Source of the DNA: Spirulina sp.
GTDB lineage: Bacteria; Cyanobacteriota; Cyanobacteriia; Cyanobacteriales; Spirulinaceae
DNA length: 38,286 nt
Assembly: GCA_011390265.1 (NCBI GenBank)
Contig: JAABSU010000004.1
Coordinates: 1 to 38,286 of the forward strand
Reading direction: 5' to 3'
A program made the position numbers and the translations under genes. Below the pieces are notes generated by a model that was given only the letters and a program-made list of their open reading frames with translations, did not search any database and had not been told where the DNA came from. Below, piece by piece: positions 9,524-19,837 of the stretch (positions are counted from its first letter, which is position 1; each line of letters begins with the position of its first letter).

Positions 9524-10549
9524 CTAAGTCGTTTTCATCGCTTGTTTTTGTTCTTTCTTAAGATCCCGCGTGCTAGCGGCCGCCAATTCCGCATCCATGA
9601 GCGTGCGACCCGTGGCCGCTAAATAAACATCGTCCAGGCTCGGACGGGCTTGGGCAAGGCTAAAAATTGGCAGACCAATACTTGTCAACGTTTCTTGGAT
9701 TTGGGGCAGGGCATTACTGCCCCGTTGGACAACCAAATTGAGGGAATTCCCTTGAGCCGTATTGACAATCACCGTTTCCACAAAGGGGAGGGCATTGAGA
9801 CTATGCTGGGCTTTTTGGGCTTCCTCCTCCGGCGTGAATTCCCGGAGCCGGAGCGTGATGCGATCGCCCCCCACCTGATCCTTTAACTGGCTTGGTGTTC
9901 CCTCGGCAATGACGCGGCCCCCGTCAATAATGGCGAGGCGATCGGCCAAGGCATCCACTTCCTCTAAATAATGGCTGGTGAGTAAAACCGTCGTCCCGGC
10001 GGCCTTCAATTGGCGCAAAAATTCCCACACCACAAACCGGCTTTCAATATCTAAGCCCACCGTTGGCTCATCGAGAACCAAAAGATCCGGTTGATGGAGG
10101 AGACCGGCGGCAAGGTCAAGGCGGCGGCGGATTCCCCCGGAATAGGTTCCGGTTTTTTGATCGGCGTAGTCGGTGAGGTTAAGGGCGGTGAGTAGTTCTT
10201 GAATACGGTCTTGGGCGATCGCCCGAGGGATGTGATACAGTGCCGCCTGTAGCCTTAGCAGTTCCCGCCCCGTCAGGACTTTATCCAGGGCGACTTCCTG
10301 GGCCACATAGCCCAATCTACGACGTACTTGTTTGGGTTGCTGAATGGCAGAAATACCGCATACTTCAACACGGCCGCTATCGGGTTTAGCGAGGGTACAG
10401 AGACAGCGAATTGTGGTGGTTTTACCGGCTCCGTTGGGGCCCAACAGCCCGAAAATCTCCCCCCGCTCGACGATGAAGGAAATATCTTGCACGGCTGGGT
10501 TTTCCCCGTAGCGTTTTTGCAGATGTTCAATGACAACAGCGGCGGTCAT
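9524..10549 (-). CDS. ABC transporter ATP-binding protein (DrrA/CcmA-like)
   Basis: GPNGAGKTT, YSGGIRRRLDLA, LLVLDEPTVGLD; Met at 10549 is a likely start. Confidence 0.92.
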   Translation of the reverse strand: MTAAVVIEHLQKRYGENPAVQDISFIVERGEIFGLLGPNGAGKTTTIRCLCTLAKPDSGRVEVCGISAIQQPKQVRRRLGYVAQEVALDKVLTGRELLRLQAALYHIPRAIAQDRIQELLTALNLTDYADQKTGTYSGGIRRRLDLAAGLLHQPDLLVLDEPTVGLDIESRFVVWEFLRQLKAAGTTVLLTSHYLEEVDALADRLAIIDGGRVIAEGTPSQLKDQVGGDRITLRLREFTPEEEAQKAQHSLNALPFVETVIVNTAQGNSLNLVVQRGSNALPQIQETLTSIGLPIFSLAQARPSLDDVYLAATGRTLMDAELAAASTRDLKKEQKQAMKTT

Positions 10550-10666
10550 GACGGCACCATGGGTTTGGGACAACGCTCCCCATTTTAAAGGGTTAGGGTG
10601 AGGGCGTGGGGAAAGTAGCGGATTCTCAGATTTCCGGAGATGCGGCCCTAAAAGCTATGCTGAATT

Positions 10667-12238
10667 TTGGCAAAAAAATTGGGGGTGAGCTTGAGCAAAA
10701 CCGAATGGCGTTGGCTGGGGGGATTAACCCTAGCTGCCCTATTTTTGTGGTTGGTGGGCTTGGGCAATGCCCCCCTACGGGATTGGGATGAGGGAACCTA
10801 TGCCGGGGTCGCCCGGGATATGGTGCGATCGCAGGATTGGCTCCATCTCACCCTTTTCGGCCAACCCTTTTGGGCCAAACCCCCCCTAGGGATTTGGCTG
10901 ATGGCCATGGGGTATCAAGTGCTGAGTGGGTTCGGCCCGGAGGCGTTGCAATCCCCAGCCCTCGAATTTGCCTGCCGCGCTCCCTTAGCTATGCTCACCG
11001 CCCTCGGTGTCCCCCTCCTCTACCTCCTCGGCCGGGAACTGTTTCGGAACCAACGGGAGGCGATCTCCGCCGCTGTCGTCTACCTCACGCTCTTGCCGGT
11101 GGTGCGCCATGGCCGCCTCGTCATGCTTGATGGCATGATCAATACGTTTCTGATCCTCTTCCTCTTTTGTTTGGTGAAATCAAAACAGCGGCCCCCCTGG
11201 GCCCTGGGCATGGGGATCGCCCTGGCCGCCATTGCCCTAACGAAGGGGGTTTTGGTGTTGGCTCTGGGGGCGATCGCCCTCGGTTACATCCTCCTCCAAC
11301 GACAATGGCAAGTGTTTAAAAATCCCTACGGTTGGGGGGGAGTGGTGATGGGGGGGGCGATCGTCGCCGCTTGGTATGGTGCCCAATGGCAGGCCCACGG
11401 CTGGGAATTTATGACCTTTCATTTTGGTGGCCATAGTTTTGGTCGCCTCAATACCGCCTTTGAAGGCAATGAGGGGCCGATTTGGTATTACCTACTCGAA
11501 CTCCTGAAATATGCTTGGCCGTGGCTTGTGTTTTTGCCCGCTGCCCTGGCCAACGCAGGACAACAATGGCGCAGCGGCGGATTATTGCCGCTGTGGGGCT
11601 TTGGATTTTTCCTCAGCCTGGTGAGTGTGATGGGGACAAAATTACCCTGGTATGTTTTCCCGGTTTATCCTTTTTTGGCCCTGCTGATTGGCGGCTATGG
11701 GTTAACGGATATCCCACGGCAATTGCGCTATTTTTTCGGGTTTTTAACGGTGGCTAGCTTCGGCGGTGGGGCCTATCTGCTCTGGAGTGATCCGCAAATT
11801 CCCCTCTTGGGGGGGGCGGCGATCGCCCTCGTCACCTTCGCCCTCTGTACCCGATCCCTAAGCCGCCCAAACCCAGATCGCCATTTTTTAATCACCCTCA
11901 GCATCGGGCTATATCTGGGGTTAACGAGTTTCTTTCTCTCCCCCGCTTGGGTGTGGGAGGTGAATGAAGGTTTTCCGGTGCGGGAAATTGGGGCAATGGT
12001 GCAGCGGGAAGTGCCCCCCGGTGCTGTGGTCTATTGGGGTTATCCCCATAGCCGCCCCAGTTTGGATTTTTATGGCGATCGCCCCTTCATTCCCGCCGAC
12101 CTTGCCACCCTCCAAACCCAACAGGCAAATCACTTCATCCTCATCGACGAACCCACCCGCGCCGCTTGGGGGGAATCCCTCGAAATCGTCGCCAGTGCTG
12201 ACGGCTATCACCTAATTGCCCCCCAAATTCAGCAATGA
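10667..12238 (+). CDS. ArnT-like / PMT-family glycosyltransferase (multi-TM)
   Basis: 'LRDWDEGTYAGVARDMVRSQDW…QPFWAKPPLGIWLMA' typical of GT39/GT83; start codon uncertain (TTG 10667 or GTG 10685). Confidence 0.88.
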   Translation: MAKKLGVSLSKTEWRWLGGLTLAALFLWLVGLGNAPLRDWDEGTYAGVARDMVRSQDWLHLTLFGQPFWAKPPLGIWLMAMGYQVLSGFGPEALQSPALEFACRAPLAMLTALGVPLLYLLGRELFRNQREAISAAVVYLTLLPVVRHGRLVMLDGMINTFLILFLFCLVKSKQRPPWALGMGIALAAIALTKGVLVLALGAIALGYILLQRQWQVFKNPYGWGGVVMGGAIVAAWYGAQWQAHGWEFMTFHFGGHSFGRLNTAFEGNEGPIWYYLLELLKYAWPWLVFLPAALANAGQQWRSGGLLPLWGFGFFLSLVSVMGTKLPWYVFPVYPFLALLIGGYGLTDIPRQLRYFFGFLTVASFGGGAYLLWSDPQIPLLGGAAIALVTFALCTRSLSRPNPDRHFLITLSIGLYLGLTSFFLSPAWVWEVNEGFPVREIGAMVQREVPPGAVVYWGYPHSRPSLDFYGDRPFIPADLATLQTQQANHFILIDEPTRAAWGESLEIVASADGYHLIAPQIQQ

Positions 12239-12381
12239 CGCTGAAAAATCCGTCCTTTTACGGATGACGACAGTCGCTTCATTTCTTTTTGTCTCTGGTT
12301 AACGGTAATCCAGACTACACCCCCCCTCAAAAATGTCTGCTACTTTGCGGGAGTTCTGTGTTCTGTCAATTCGGTGTGAGC

Positions 12382-14097
12382 ATGAAATTGAAGAAAAGTC
12401 GAGGAATGATGGTGGGGGCAATGGCCACCGCCTTGAGCTTCGGGTTCAGTCCCGCAGCCCTGGCTAACGAAATGCTTCAACAACTGGAAGCGATTAGTGG
12501 CACAGCCCCGATGGCCCAAGTCCGGGGCGTGGCGGAATTGAGCGATGTTTCCCCCAATGATTGGGCCTATGCGGCGTTGAGTGATTTGGTGCAACGCTAC
12601 AACTGTATTGCCGGTTATCCCAACGGGACATTTAGGGGCGATCGCCCCTTATCCCGCTACGAATTTGCCGCCGGTCTCAATGCCTGTCTCCAACAGATCG
12701 AGCGCCTAATTGCCGAAAGTACCGCCAACTTTGTCAGCCGTGATGATCTTGAAACCATGCAACGGCTGATGGCAGAGTTTGAAGCTGAACTCGCCATGTT
12801 AACAACACGGGTGGACAACCTCGATAGTCGGGTCGCATTTTTGGAAGATAACCAATTCTCCACCACCACCCAACTGCGGGGGAATGTGTTCATGAGTATG
12901 AACCATGCTTGGTCGGGGCGGGATATCCTCGCAGAAGGAGCTACTGCATTTGCCTTGGCTAACCCCCGCCGGGATGCCAATAACATTCCAGTTCGCCGCA
13001 CGATTACCGATAACAGTCAACCAACATTTTCCTATCTAACTTGGCTCAACTTCAGCACCTCGTTTACCGGTAAGGATAATTTAGCAATTCAGCTTGCGGC
13101 TGGCAATGGTGTTGGCCCTGCCAATACCTATGTTTCGACAAATTTATTTAATACCTGGGGGGTGACATTTACCAACCAAGGAACAAACAATAACGCGGTC
13201 ATCCTGCGAGAACTCTTCTATCAATTCCCTGTCAATGACAGCTTGCAATTAGTCGTCGGGCCACGGGTTAATTGGTATCGCTACTTTGATGGCAACCGCT
13301 ACACCAATTTATTCAAAGGGGCAGATAGTTTTAACTCCAGTGGTGGGACGTTAATCAATACCCTAGATCGGGGCGCGGGGGCAGTGGCGTTAGCCCGCTT
13401 GAACAATAAGATTCAGTTCAATATTGGCTATTTAGGGGAAAGCACCGAATTTCTCACCCAACCCGCTTTTAATACCGCCGCTAACCCCTCAGAGGGGCTG
13501 TTTTCAGGAACCTATACCCTCAGCGGTGAACTCACCTTTACCCCCGTTGATGACCTCAATTTGCGGTTTTTATACACGCGATCGCGCCTCAACTCCTTGG
13601 GAGGCTTGATCGGCGCGGGCGGGCAAAGTGAACCCCTCTATGGTTTAGCGGATGATGGCTTTGGGGGCGGTCTCAATGATGCCAATGCAGACACCTATAG
13701 CTTTAATTTCGACTGGCAACCTTTAGAATGGTTGGGTTTATTTGGTCGTTATACCTATGGGAAAACCCATGTGCGCCCGGTTAATACCGGTTTACCTCGG
13801 GGGGTGATTATTGGCCAATCGGTACAAGCGGGGTTAGCGTTCCCAGATTTGGGTAAAGATGGCTCGTTGTTAACCCTGTCTTATTTAATCCCCTTTTCGG
13901 TTATTAGCGGCCGCAGTTTTGTGGTTTCCGGAGCAGGAGATGGGGGAATTCAACACGAGTTTGAAGCAAACTACTTCTATCCCCTCAATAACAGTATTGC
14001 CCTAGTTCCTTCGTTTTTCTGGATTAAAAACCCGAATAACTTTGGAGCAAATCCCGATGTTTATGTGGCCAACTTCCGAGCACAATTTAGTTTTTAA
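12382..14097 (+). CDS. SLH-domain cyanobacterial porin (iron-uptake porin type, OprB family)
   Basis: Signal peptide; 'LSDVSPNDWAYAALSDLVQRYNCIAGYPNGTFRGDRPLSRYEFAAGLNACL' SLH; coiled coil then β-barrel ending …FRAQFSF. Confidence 0.93.
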   Translation: MKLKKSRGMMVGAMATALSFGFSPAALANEMLQQLEAISGTAPMAQVRGVAELSDVSPNDWAYAALSDLVQRYNCIAGYPNGTFRGDRPLSRYEFAAGLNACLQQIERLIAESTANFVSRDDLETMQRLMAEFEAELAMLTTRVDNLDSRVAFLEDNQFSTTTQLRGNVFMSMNHAWSGRDILAEGATAFALANPRRDANNIPVRRTITDNSQPTFSYLTWLNFSTSFTGKDNLAIQLAAGNGVGPANTYVSTNLFNTWGVTFTNQGTNNNAVILRELFYQFPVNDSLQLVVGPRVNWYRYFDGNRYTNLFKGADSFNSSGGTLINTLDRGAGAVALARLNNKIQFNIGYLGESTEFLTQPAFNTAANPSEGLFSGTYTLSGELTFTPVDDLNLRFLYTRSRLNSLGGLIGAGGQSEPLYGLADDGFGGGLNDANADTYSFNFDWQPLEWLGLFGRYTYGKTHVRPVNTGLPRGVIIGQSVQAGLAFPDLGKDGSLLTLSYLIPFSVISGRSFVVSGAGDGGIQHEFEANYFYPLNNSIALVPSFFWIKNPNNFGANPDVYVANFRAQFSF

Positions 14098-14123
14098 TTC
14101 GGATGTAATCTAGCCATCCCTCA

Positions 14124-14151
14124 CCCCTCTGGATATTCAGGGGGGTTTTTT
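14124..14151 (+). terminator. Rho-independent terminator after the porin gene
   Basis: CCCCTCTG-GATATT-CAGGGGGG-TTTTTT. Confidence 0.85.
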
Positions 14152-14195
14152 GATGAGTTTTTTGTTAAAATCAATGCAAATGAACTTGAGGCACT

Positions 14196-14927
14196 ATGGT
14201 TCAGCAACCCCCCACCCTCACCCCACCCCTGATTTATCCCGATAGTGATGGCCAACCGATGTCGGACAATACCGAGCAATTTCAATGGATTGTGATGATT
14301 AAGGAGAATTTAGAAATTCTCTTTGCCGATGATCCCCAGGTGTTTGTGGCGGGGGATCTGTTGTGGTATCCCGTGGAGGGTGACAATAAGCTGCGGGCTG
14401 CCCCCGATGCCATGGTGGCCTTTGGTCGGCCCAAGGGGCGACGGGGTTCCTATCGCCAGTGGGAGGAAGGGCAGATCGCGCCCCAGGTGGTGTTTGAAAT
14501 TCTCTCACCGGGGAATCGTGCCGGGGAGATGGTGCGGAAATTTAAGTTTTATGAGCGGTATGGGGTGGAGGAGTATTACATTTACGATCCCGATCATTTT
14601 GAGTTAACGGGATGGTTACGGGAGGGGAATGAGTTGGAACCCATTGCCTCCATGACGGATTGGCTCAGTCCCCGCTTACAAATCCGCTTCGGTTGGGATG
14701 AAACGGGTTTAACCCTTTATTACCCCGATGGCCAGCGGTTTTTGACTTCCGTGGAATTGCATCGTCGGGCAGTGGAAGCAGAAACGGCATTAGATCAGGA
14801 ACGGACAAGGGCAGAAGCGGCATTGGCTCAGGAACGAGCGAGGGCAGAGCAGGCGGAGGCGGCCTTAGCGGCTTTGCAAGCGAAATTGGCAGCGTTGGGG
14901 ATTGATTCCGGGGGTGAGGAAGCTTAG
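14196..14927 (+). CDS. Uma2-family (putative PD-(D/E)XK) protein
   Basis: 'APDAMVAFGRPKG…PQVVFEILSPGNRAGEMVRKFKFYERYGVEEYYIYDPD'; Ala/Glu coiled-coil tail. Confidence 0.92.
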   Translation: MVQQPPTLTPPLIYPDSDGQPMSDNTEQFQWIVMIKENLEILFADDPQVFVAGDLLWYPVEGDNKLRAAPDAMVAFGRPKGRRGSYRQWEEGQIAPQVVFEILSPGNRAGEMVRKFKFYERYGVEEYYIYDPDHFELTGWLREGNELEPIASMTDWLSPRLQIRFGWDETGLTLYYPDGQRFLTSVELHRRAVEAETALDQERTRAEAALAQERARAEQAEAALAALQAKLAALGIDSGGEEA

Positions 14928-15014
14928 GGCTAAGGCGATCGCAACGAACAGGGCGCGAAAGTTTGTTAAGATTTTCGCGGATTATTTATTTTGCACAGGA
15001 GCAAATTAACCACG

Positions 15015-16301
15015 ATGGGGACAATTAAGGCACTACGGGGGACGCGGGATATTTTGCCGGGGGAAGTGGGCTACTGGCAACAGGTGGAAGCGATCGCCCG
15101 GGGTGTGTTTGGCCATGCCCTCTATAGCGAGGTGCGGCCCCCCATTTTTGAGCAGACGGATTTATTTGCGCGGGGGATTGGCGAAGCTACCGATGTGGTG
15201 GGGAAAGAAATGTATACGTTTAGCGATCGCGGCGATCGCTCCATCACGCTGCGGCCGGAATTTACCGCTGGGGTGGTGCGGGCCTATATTGAACACAATT
15301 TAGGCACAAAGGCTCAGGTGCAACGGCTCTGGTATGGGGGGCCGGTGTTTCGCTACGAACGACCCCAAGCGGGGCGACAGCGGCAATTTCACCAAATTGG
15401 GGCAGAGTTGATCGGCAGTGATGCCCCGGCCGCCGATGTGGAGGTGGTGGCGATCGCCACCAATATCCTCCAACAGTTGGGTTTAAAATCCCTGCGGTTG
15501 GATTTAAATTCTGTGGGCAATGGGAGCGATCGCGCCCAATACCGGGAGGCCCTGATCAACTTCCTCACCCCCCATCAGCAGGATCTCGATGCCGATTCTC
15601 AAGACCGCCTCACCCGCAACCCGTTGCGCATTTTGGACAGTAAAGACCCCAAAACCCAGGCGATCGTTCAGGATGCCCCCCAATTATTGGATTATTTAGG
15701 GGATGAATCCCGCCGCCACTTTGATCAGGTGCAGAGCCTGCTCACTGCTTTAGGGATTGAATATCAGATTAATCCCCGGCTTGTGCGCGGCTTGGACTAC
15801 TACAGCCATACCGCCTTTGAGATTCAGTCCGATGATTTAGGGGCGCAGGCGACGGTGTGCGGTGGGGGGCGTTACGATGGTTTGGTAGGACAGTTGGGGG
15901 GCGCAGCGACCCCGGCGGTGGGTTGGGCCATGGGGGTGGAGCGGTTAATTTTGTTATTGGAGCAATTGCAGGCTGCCCCGGTGCTTGCGCCAGAAATTTA
16001 TTGTGTATCCCAGGGTGATCGCGCCACAGCTCAAGCCCTCGTGTTAGCCCAACAGTTACGGCAGGCAGGGCTACGGGTGGAATTTGACCTCAGCGGCGCG
16101 GCCTTTAAAAAACAATTGAAGCGGGCCGATCGCAGCGGTGCGCCCCTGTGCTTAATTCTCGGTGAAACCGAGGCCGTCCAGGGAACCGTTGGCCTAAAAT
16201 GGCTGCAAACTCAGGAACAGACGAGCCAAACCCAGGCGGATCTCCTCCAAGATGTGGAAACGTTAAAAAAACGTTTAGCTCTGGCAGAATCAACGCCATA
16301 A
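15015..16301 (+). CDS. hisS: Histidine-tRNA ligase
   Basis: '[14 protein letters not shown]', '[24 protein letters not shown]', '[15 protein letters not shown]', '[12 protein letters not shown]'. Confidence 0.96.
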   Translation: MGTIKALRGTRDILPGEVGYWQQVEAIARGVFGHALYSEVRPPIFEQTDLFARGIGEATDVVGKEMYTFSDRGDRSITLRPEFTAGVVRAYIEHNLGTKAQVQRLWYGGPVFRYERPQAGRQRQFHQIGAELIGSDAPAADVEVVAIATNILQQLGLKSLRLDLNSVGNGSDRAQYREALINFLTPHQQDLDADSQDRLTRNPLRILDSKDPKTQAIVQDAPQLLDYLGDESRRHFDQVQSLLTALGIEYQINPRLVRGLDYYSHTAFEIQSDDLGAQATVCGGGRYDGLVGQLGGAATPAVGWAMGVERLILLLEQLQAAPVLAPEIYCVSQGDRATAQALVLAQQLRQAGLRVEFDLSGAAFKKQLKRADRSGAPLCLILGETEAVQGTVGLKWLQTQEQTSQTQADLLQDVETLKKRLALAESTP

Positions 16302-16357
16302 TAAGCGGTGTTGGCAAGTAGGTGGTGGTTGGCAGCCTTAAGGGATGAGAAATCGAA

Positions 16358-18931
16358 TTGATGGATACTTGGGAATTTTTACTGCAAAAACAGGGAACGC
16401 GCAATTGGCTGCGGCTTAAATCGGAGAGGCTGGCCATTGCCCCTGATGTCTATCGTATTGCTGCCCAAAACTGCGCACCAGATATCGAGGTTAACCTCCA
16501 GATCATTCATCAAACCGTAGATGCTGGCGGGCAACCGAAACGGCGATCGCAACAACGCACCTGCAACACCAACCCCAAGGGGTTAATGGTGGTGATCCCC
16601 TTCACCGAACTCACCCCCGGCCTGTGGGAACTCCAGATCACCACCCAGTCCGGCGCACCGATGATGCAAACCCTGCGGCTTCAGGTGGAAACCCCGCCAG
16701 AGCCGCCGCGCCCCAAAACCCCCCCCATTGCCTCCCCCGAAACCTTTGCCGCCGCCTTTGCTCCCCCTAGCTCCCCCGATCCAGATCAACCCGCCGCGCC
16801 CTCAGACTTTGATAGCGAAACCGCCCACGGGTTGCTCGAACAGTCGATCAGCAGCTTAGAGCATATTCTCGCCCAAGTCTCTGAGCCTCCCCCCTATATC
16901 GATCCCCCCCCCGTGGCGCAACCCGTAGCCGTGGCCCCCGCCTCCACGGAAACCATTTTTCCCGATGACCCTGAGGCGATCGCCCCTTCCCCGGCCCCCT
17001 CCGATCTCCACCGCATTCAACTGACCATTGCTCTCCTTGAAGATAGTTTTGTCCGGCGGCGGGATGAACCGATTCTGATTTCGGGCCATGTCAACTGTCT
17101 CAACCCTCACCAACCCAACCCCCTCGATCAGGGCTTTGATGGGGTGTTGCGCTACGAATTGCGGGACCCGCAAAGTTTTGATCTGCTCTTAAATGTTGAG
17201 CAGCCCCTCAGCGACGCGACGATCCCCTTAGTCTTCAACTATTTGCTCGATGTTCCCACGGCCTACGCCACCCGCCTGATCCTCGGGGAAGTGATCCTTG
17301 AAGTCTTTACCGAGCAGCAGGGGCGAATGCTGCCCTCTAAACTCACCAGCCAGAGTTTTTCGATCACCGCCAGCCTTGAAGAACTCCTCGATACCGTCAC
17401 TCAGGTTCCCCTACCGGAACCGGAACCGATTCCCAATATCCAACTGCCGCCCACCCAATCCGTGGATTTTGGCGATCTCTGGGCTTCTCCTGGGCAGACA
17501 GCGGAACAGGCCTCTGCCCTGCCGCCACGCCTCAACCGTTCCCCATCCCAACGCCGTAAACCCCTGGATTTGCCCAGCTTTGGCAATCCCCCCCCTCAAC
17601 AGCCACCGTTGGAGCGGGGCCGATGGGACGACAATCCACAGCACAAGCAGCCGCCCCAAACTCCGGCCCTAACCTCCCATCCTGAACCGGAGCCACCGCC
17701 ATCGATTTTTTCCCTGCTTTCTGAAGATGAGGGGCCGCCTCCGCCGTTAACGACGACGGAGGAGGATTGGTTAGGGCTAACGTTTTGGCCAGAACCCTCG
17801 GAGCCGATTCCGGCCATTGCTGCTCCGGCCCCCTCAAGCCTTGACCCCTCAGAGCCAGGAACCTTTGCTGAGGTGAACCCGCCCTTAGATGTTCTGGAGG
17901 GGGAAGAGCCTCGCCCTGGGGATTCGGAGCGAGAGGCGATGATCAATGATGGTGAAGCCTGGGAAGCCGGGCCACTGCCAGAGGCAGAACCCAACGATCC
18001 TGAAGCCAATGGCTGGTTAACAGCGGTGGATGATGCTGATCAATCGGTGGATGCCGCGTTTGCCCAACTTCCACTCCAGGATCGGTTTTGGCAGCAGATC
18101 AATGATTTTGCTCAGGAAGGGCGGAATCTGGGGCTAGATCCCGAAGCGATGGATGATGGGCAAGGGATGGATGAAGCCCAAGCCTCGGCTCAATTTAGCC
18201 CTTGGGTTGATTTGGGGGAAGGCTTGGAGGCGGAATTTACCGCTACGCCGCCCGGTGAGCTTGCCCCGGAGGCGGATCTTGAGCCGGAGGCAGAACCCAC
18301 ACCGCCGCCCCATTGGGGTGCGGTGGAGCAGGCCTTAAGTGCGATCGCCGATGGCACATCCATGGCTGGCAATACGACTACTTGGGATCGGGGAGATTGG
18401 CCGATTCAGGAGTTTGTGGTGGATGAGGAGGAAGAGGAACTCCCGCCGCCATCCCCGAAAGGTATGATGCAACGCCAAAAGGGCTATGACACCTCAGGGC
18501 TACCTTACCCGAAGGAATTATGGCAAACCGCCCAAACCCCAGGGAAAGCGCCCCCTGTTTTCCAGGAACCCACTGCGGTGGCGGCTCCCATTTTGGGGGT
18601 GCAGGGGGGGGAATTGACGGCGGGGGAAATGATTTTGGTGAAAATTAAATTGCCCCCGCAGGAGGGGACGTTTTATGTGAAGCTCTGGGTACAGGATCGT
18701 GAAACGCGGCAATTGCTCGATGGGCCGCGATCGTTTATTGAGTTCACGCCCAATGGGGCGGGGGAGTTGGAAACGATGACGCAGCTAATTGTGCCGTTGG
18801 GAACGCAATCGGTGCGGTTTGAAGCGGTGACGATTAATGTGACGACCCAACAGGAAAGCCACAAAACCCAGTGCGATCGCACTGTCATCCCCCCCAATCT
18901 TCAAGCTTTCAATGATTCAGAGCTATTTTAA
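16358..18931 (+). CDS. Large Pro/Glu-rich protein of unknown function with ordered N- and C-terminal regions
   Basis: Single 857-aa ORF; N-terminal β-rich region, long Pro-rich acidic linker, C-terminal 'GEMILVKIKLPPQEGTFYVKLWVQDRETRQLLDGPRSF'. Confidence 0.8.
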   Translation: MMDTWEFLLQKQGTRNWLRLKSERLAIAPDVYRIAAQNCAPDIEVNLQIIHQTVDAGGQPKRRSQQRTCNTNPKGLMVVIPFTELTPGLWELQITTQSGAPMMQTLRLQVETPPEPPRPKTPPIASPETFAAAFAPPSSPDPDQPAAPSDFDSETAHGLLEQSISSLEHILAQVSEPPPYIDPPPVAQPVAVAPASTETIFPDDPEAIAPSPAPSDLHRIQLTIALLEDSFVRRRDEPILISGHVNCLNPHQPNPLDQGFDGVLRYELRDPQSFDLLLNVEQPLSDATIPLVFNYLLDVPTAYATRLILGEVILEVFTEQQGRMLPSKLTSQSFSITASLEELLDTVTQVPLPEPEPIPNIQLPPTQSVDFGDLWASPGQTAEQASALPPRLNRSPSQRRKPLDLPSFGNPPPQQPPLERGRWDDNPQHKQPPQTPALTSHPEPEPPPSIFSLLSEDEGPPPPLTTTEEDWLGLTFWPEPSEPIPAIAAPAPSSLDPSEPGTFAEVNPPLDVLEGEEPRPGDSEREAMINDGEAWEAGPLPEAEPNDPEANGWLTAVDDADQSVDAAFAQLPLQDRFWQQINDFAQEGRNLGLDPEAMDDGQGMDEAQASAQFSPWVDLGEGLEAEFTATPPGELAPEADLEPEAEPTPPPHWGAVEQALSAIADGTSMAGNTTTWDRGDWPIQEFVVDEEEEELPPPSPKGMMQRQKGYDTSGLPYPKELWQTAQTPGKAPPVFQEPTAVAAPILGVQGGELTAGEMILVKIKLPPQEGTFYVKLWVQDRETRQLLDGPRSFIEFTPNGAGELETMTQLIVPLGTQSVRFEAVTINVTTQQESHKTQCDRTVIPPNLQAFNDSELF

Positions 18932-19713
18932 GCCGGGTCATCCTGAGGATCTGCGGTGTTTTCTTCACCCTCTGGGGGAAGAACTTCAACAGTCACAGCG
19001 GGTTCTGGTGTTTCAGTGCCTTGATCATCAGCGGGCGGCTCAACATCCACAGGGGAACTAACTGCCTCCACTTCCTCAGGGGTTTCGGGCATCGTTTCAG
19101 GATCTGGGGAGGGGGAGATCTCTGGAGCGGCTTCAGGGGTAATTGTGGGTAAAAGCTTTTGTACGGGTAAGCCGATATTGAGAAAATCTTGACGAATTTG
19201 CGCCACGGGGTAATCCGGTGTGGCGGTGAATTTGGCCTCACCCGTGAGCAATAACCCCGCTGTGCTGGCGCTGACCTGCACCATGCCATTGGCCAAAAAG
19301 AGGGCGATCGCCCCCAGCCCAAACCCCAAAACATGGTTGGGAATCGGCGTAACCGCTTGGGCCAACGGGGCAAAACCGTAGATCTGCCCCACTAACCACA
19401 CCATCGGCAGCGCCATGATCACCGCCAGGGGGCCGGTAAACTTACCCTTGATCCGTGTCAACCATTGCCGTTGGGCTAGGCTCAACTGGTTGGGCGGCAA
19501 CACCGCCACCCAGATCCCAAAGGGATTAAAGGGGCGCGTCCATTGCAGCCACACCCAAGGCACCACCGCCACCGTCACCAACAGGAAAATTTCCACCGTG
19601 ACGGGGAGAATCGGCCGCCCCGCCGCCACCCCCAACCATGCCACCCAAAGCCACAGGGGCAGGGCAGCAAAACTGGTCAAATGGAGCCAGAGGTAGGGGT
19701 CACGACGAAACAT
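18928..19713 (-). CDS. Low-complexity-tail membrane protein (cyanobacterial, infB neighbour)
   Basis: 'MFRRDPYLWLHLTSFAALPLWLWVAWLGVAAGRP', several TM segments, Glu/Pro-rich C-terminus; internal Met at 19713. Confidence 0.75.
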   Translation of the reverse strand: MFRRDPYLWLHLTSFAALPLWLWVAWLGVAAGRPILPVTVEIFLLVTVAVVPWVWLQWTRPFNPFGIWVAVLPPNQLSLAQRQWLTRIKGKFTGPLAVIMALPMVWLVGQIYGFAPLAQAVTPIPNHVLGFGLGAIALFLANGMVQVSASTAGLLLTGEAKFTATPDYPVAQIRQDFLNIGLPVQKLLPTITPEAAPEISPSPDPETMPETPEEVEAVSSPVDVEPPADDQGTETPEPAVTVEVLPPEGEENTADPQDDPA

Positions 19714-19769
19714 AAGTAGGAAGTGGGAAGTAGAGTTGATCTGTGGAGGGGCGCAAAATTCTCCCGAAA

Positions 19770-19817
19770 CCCCCCTTTTTCTACGCCGAAGGCGCATCCC
19801 CGCAGGGGCTTAGGGGG
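19770..19817. repeat. Dispersed repeat, copy 2 (CCCCCCTTTTTCTACGCCGAAGGCGCATCCCCGCAGGGGCTTAGGGGG)
   Basis: Near-identical to 9411-9460. Confidence 0.8.
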
Positions 19818-19837
19818 GCAGGGGGGATCTCCTACGG

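Noticed and set aside
14196-14927. Uma2 protein as a mobile element or transposase
   Set aside because: Uma2 proteins are highly amplified in cyanobacteria, but no terminal repeats or transposition signatures flank this one.
14954-14979. CGCGAAA…TTTCGCG hairpin upstream of hisS as a T-box/his attenuator
   Set aside because: Only a 7-bp stem with a 12-nt loop and no T-box sequence or leader-peptide His codons were recognised.
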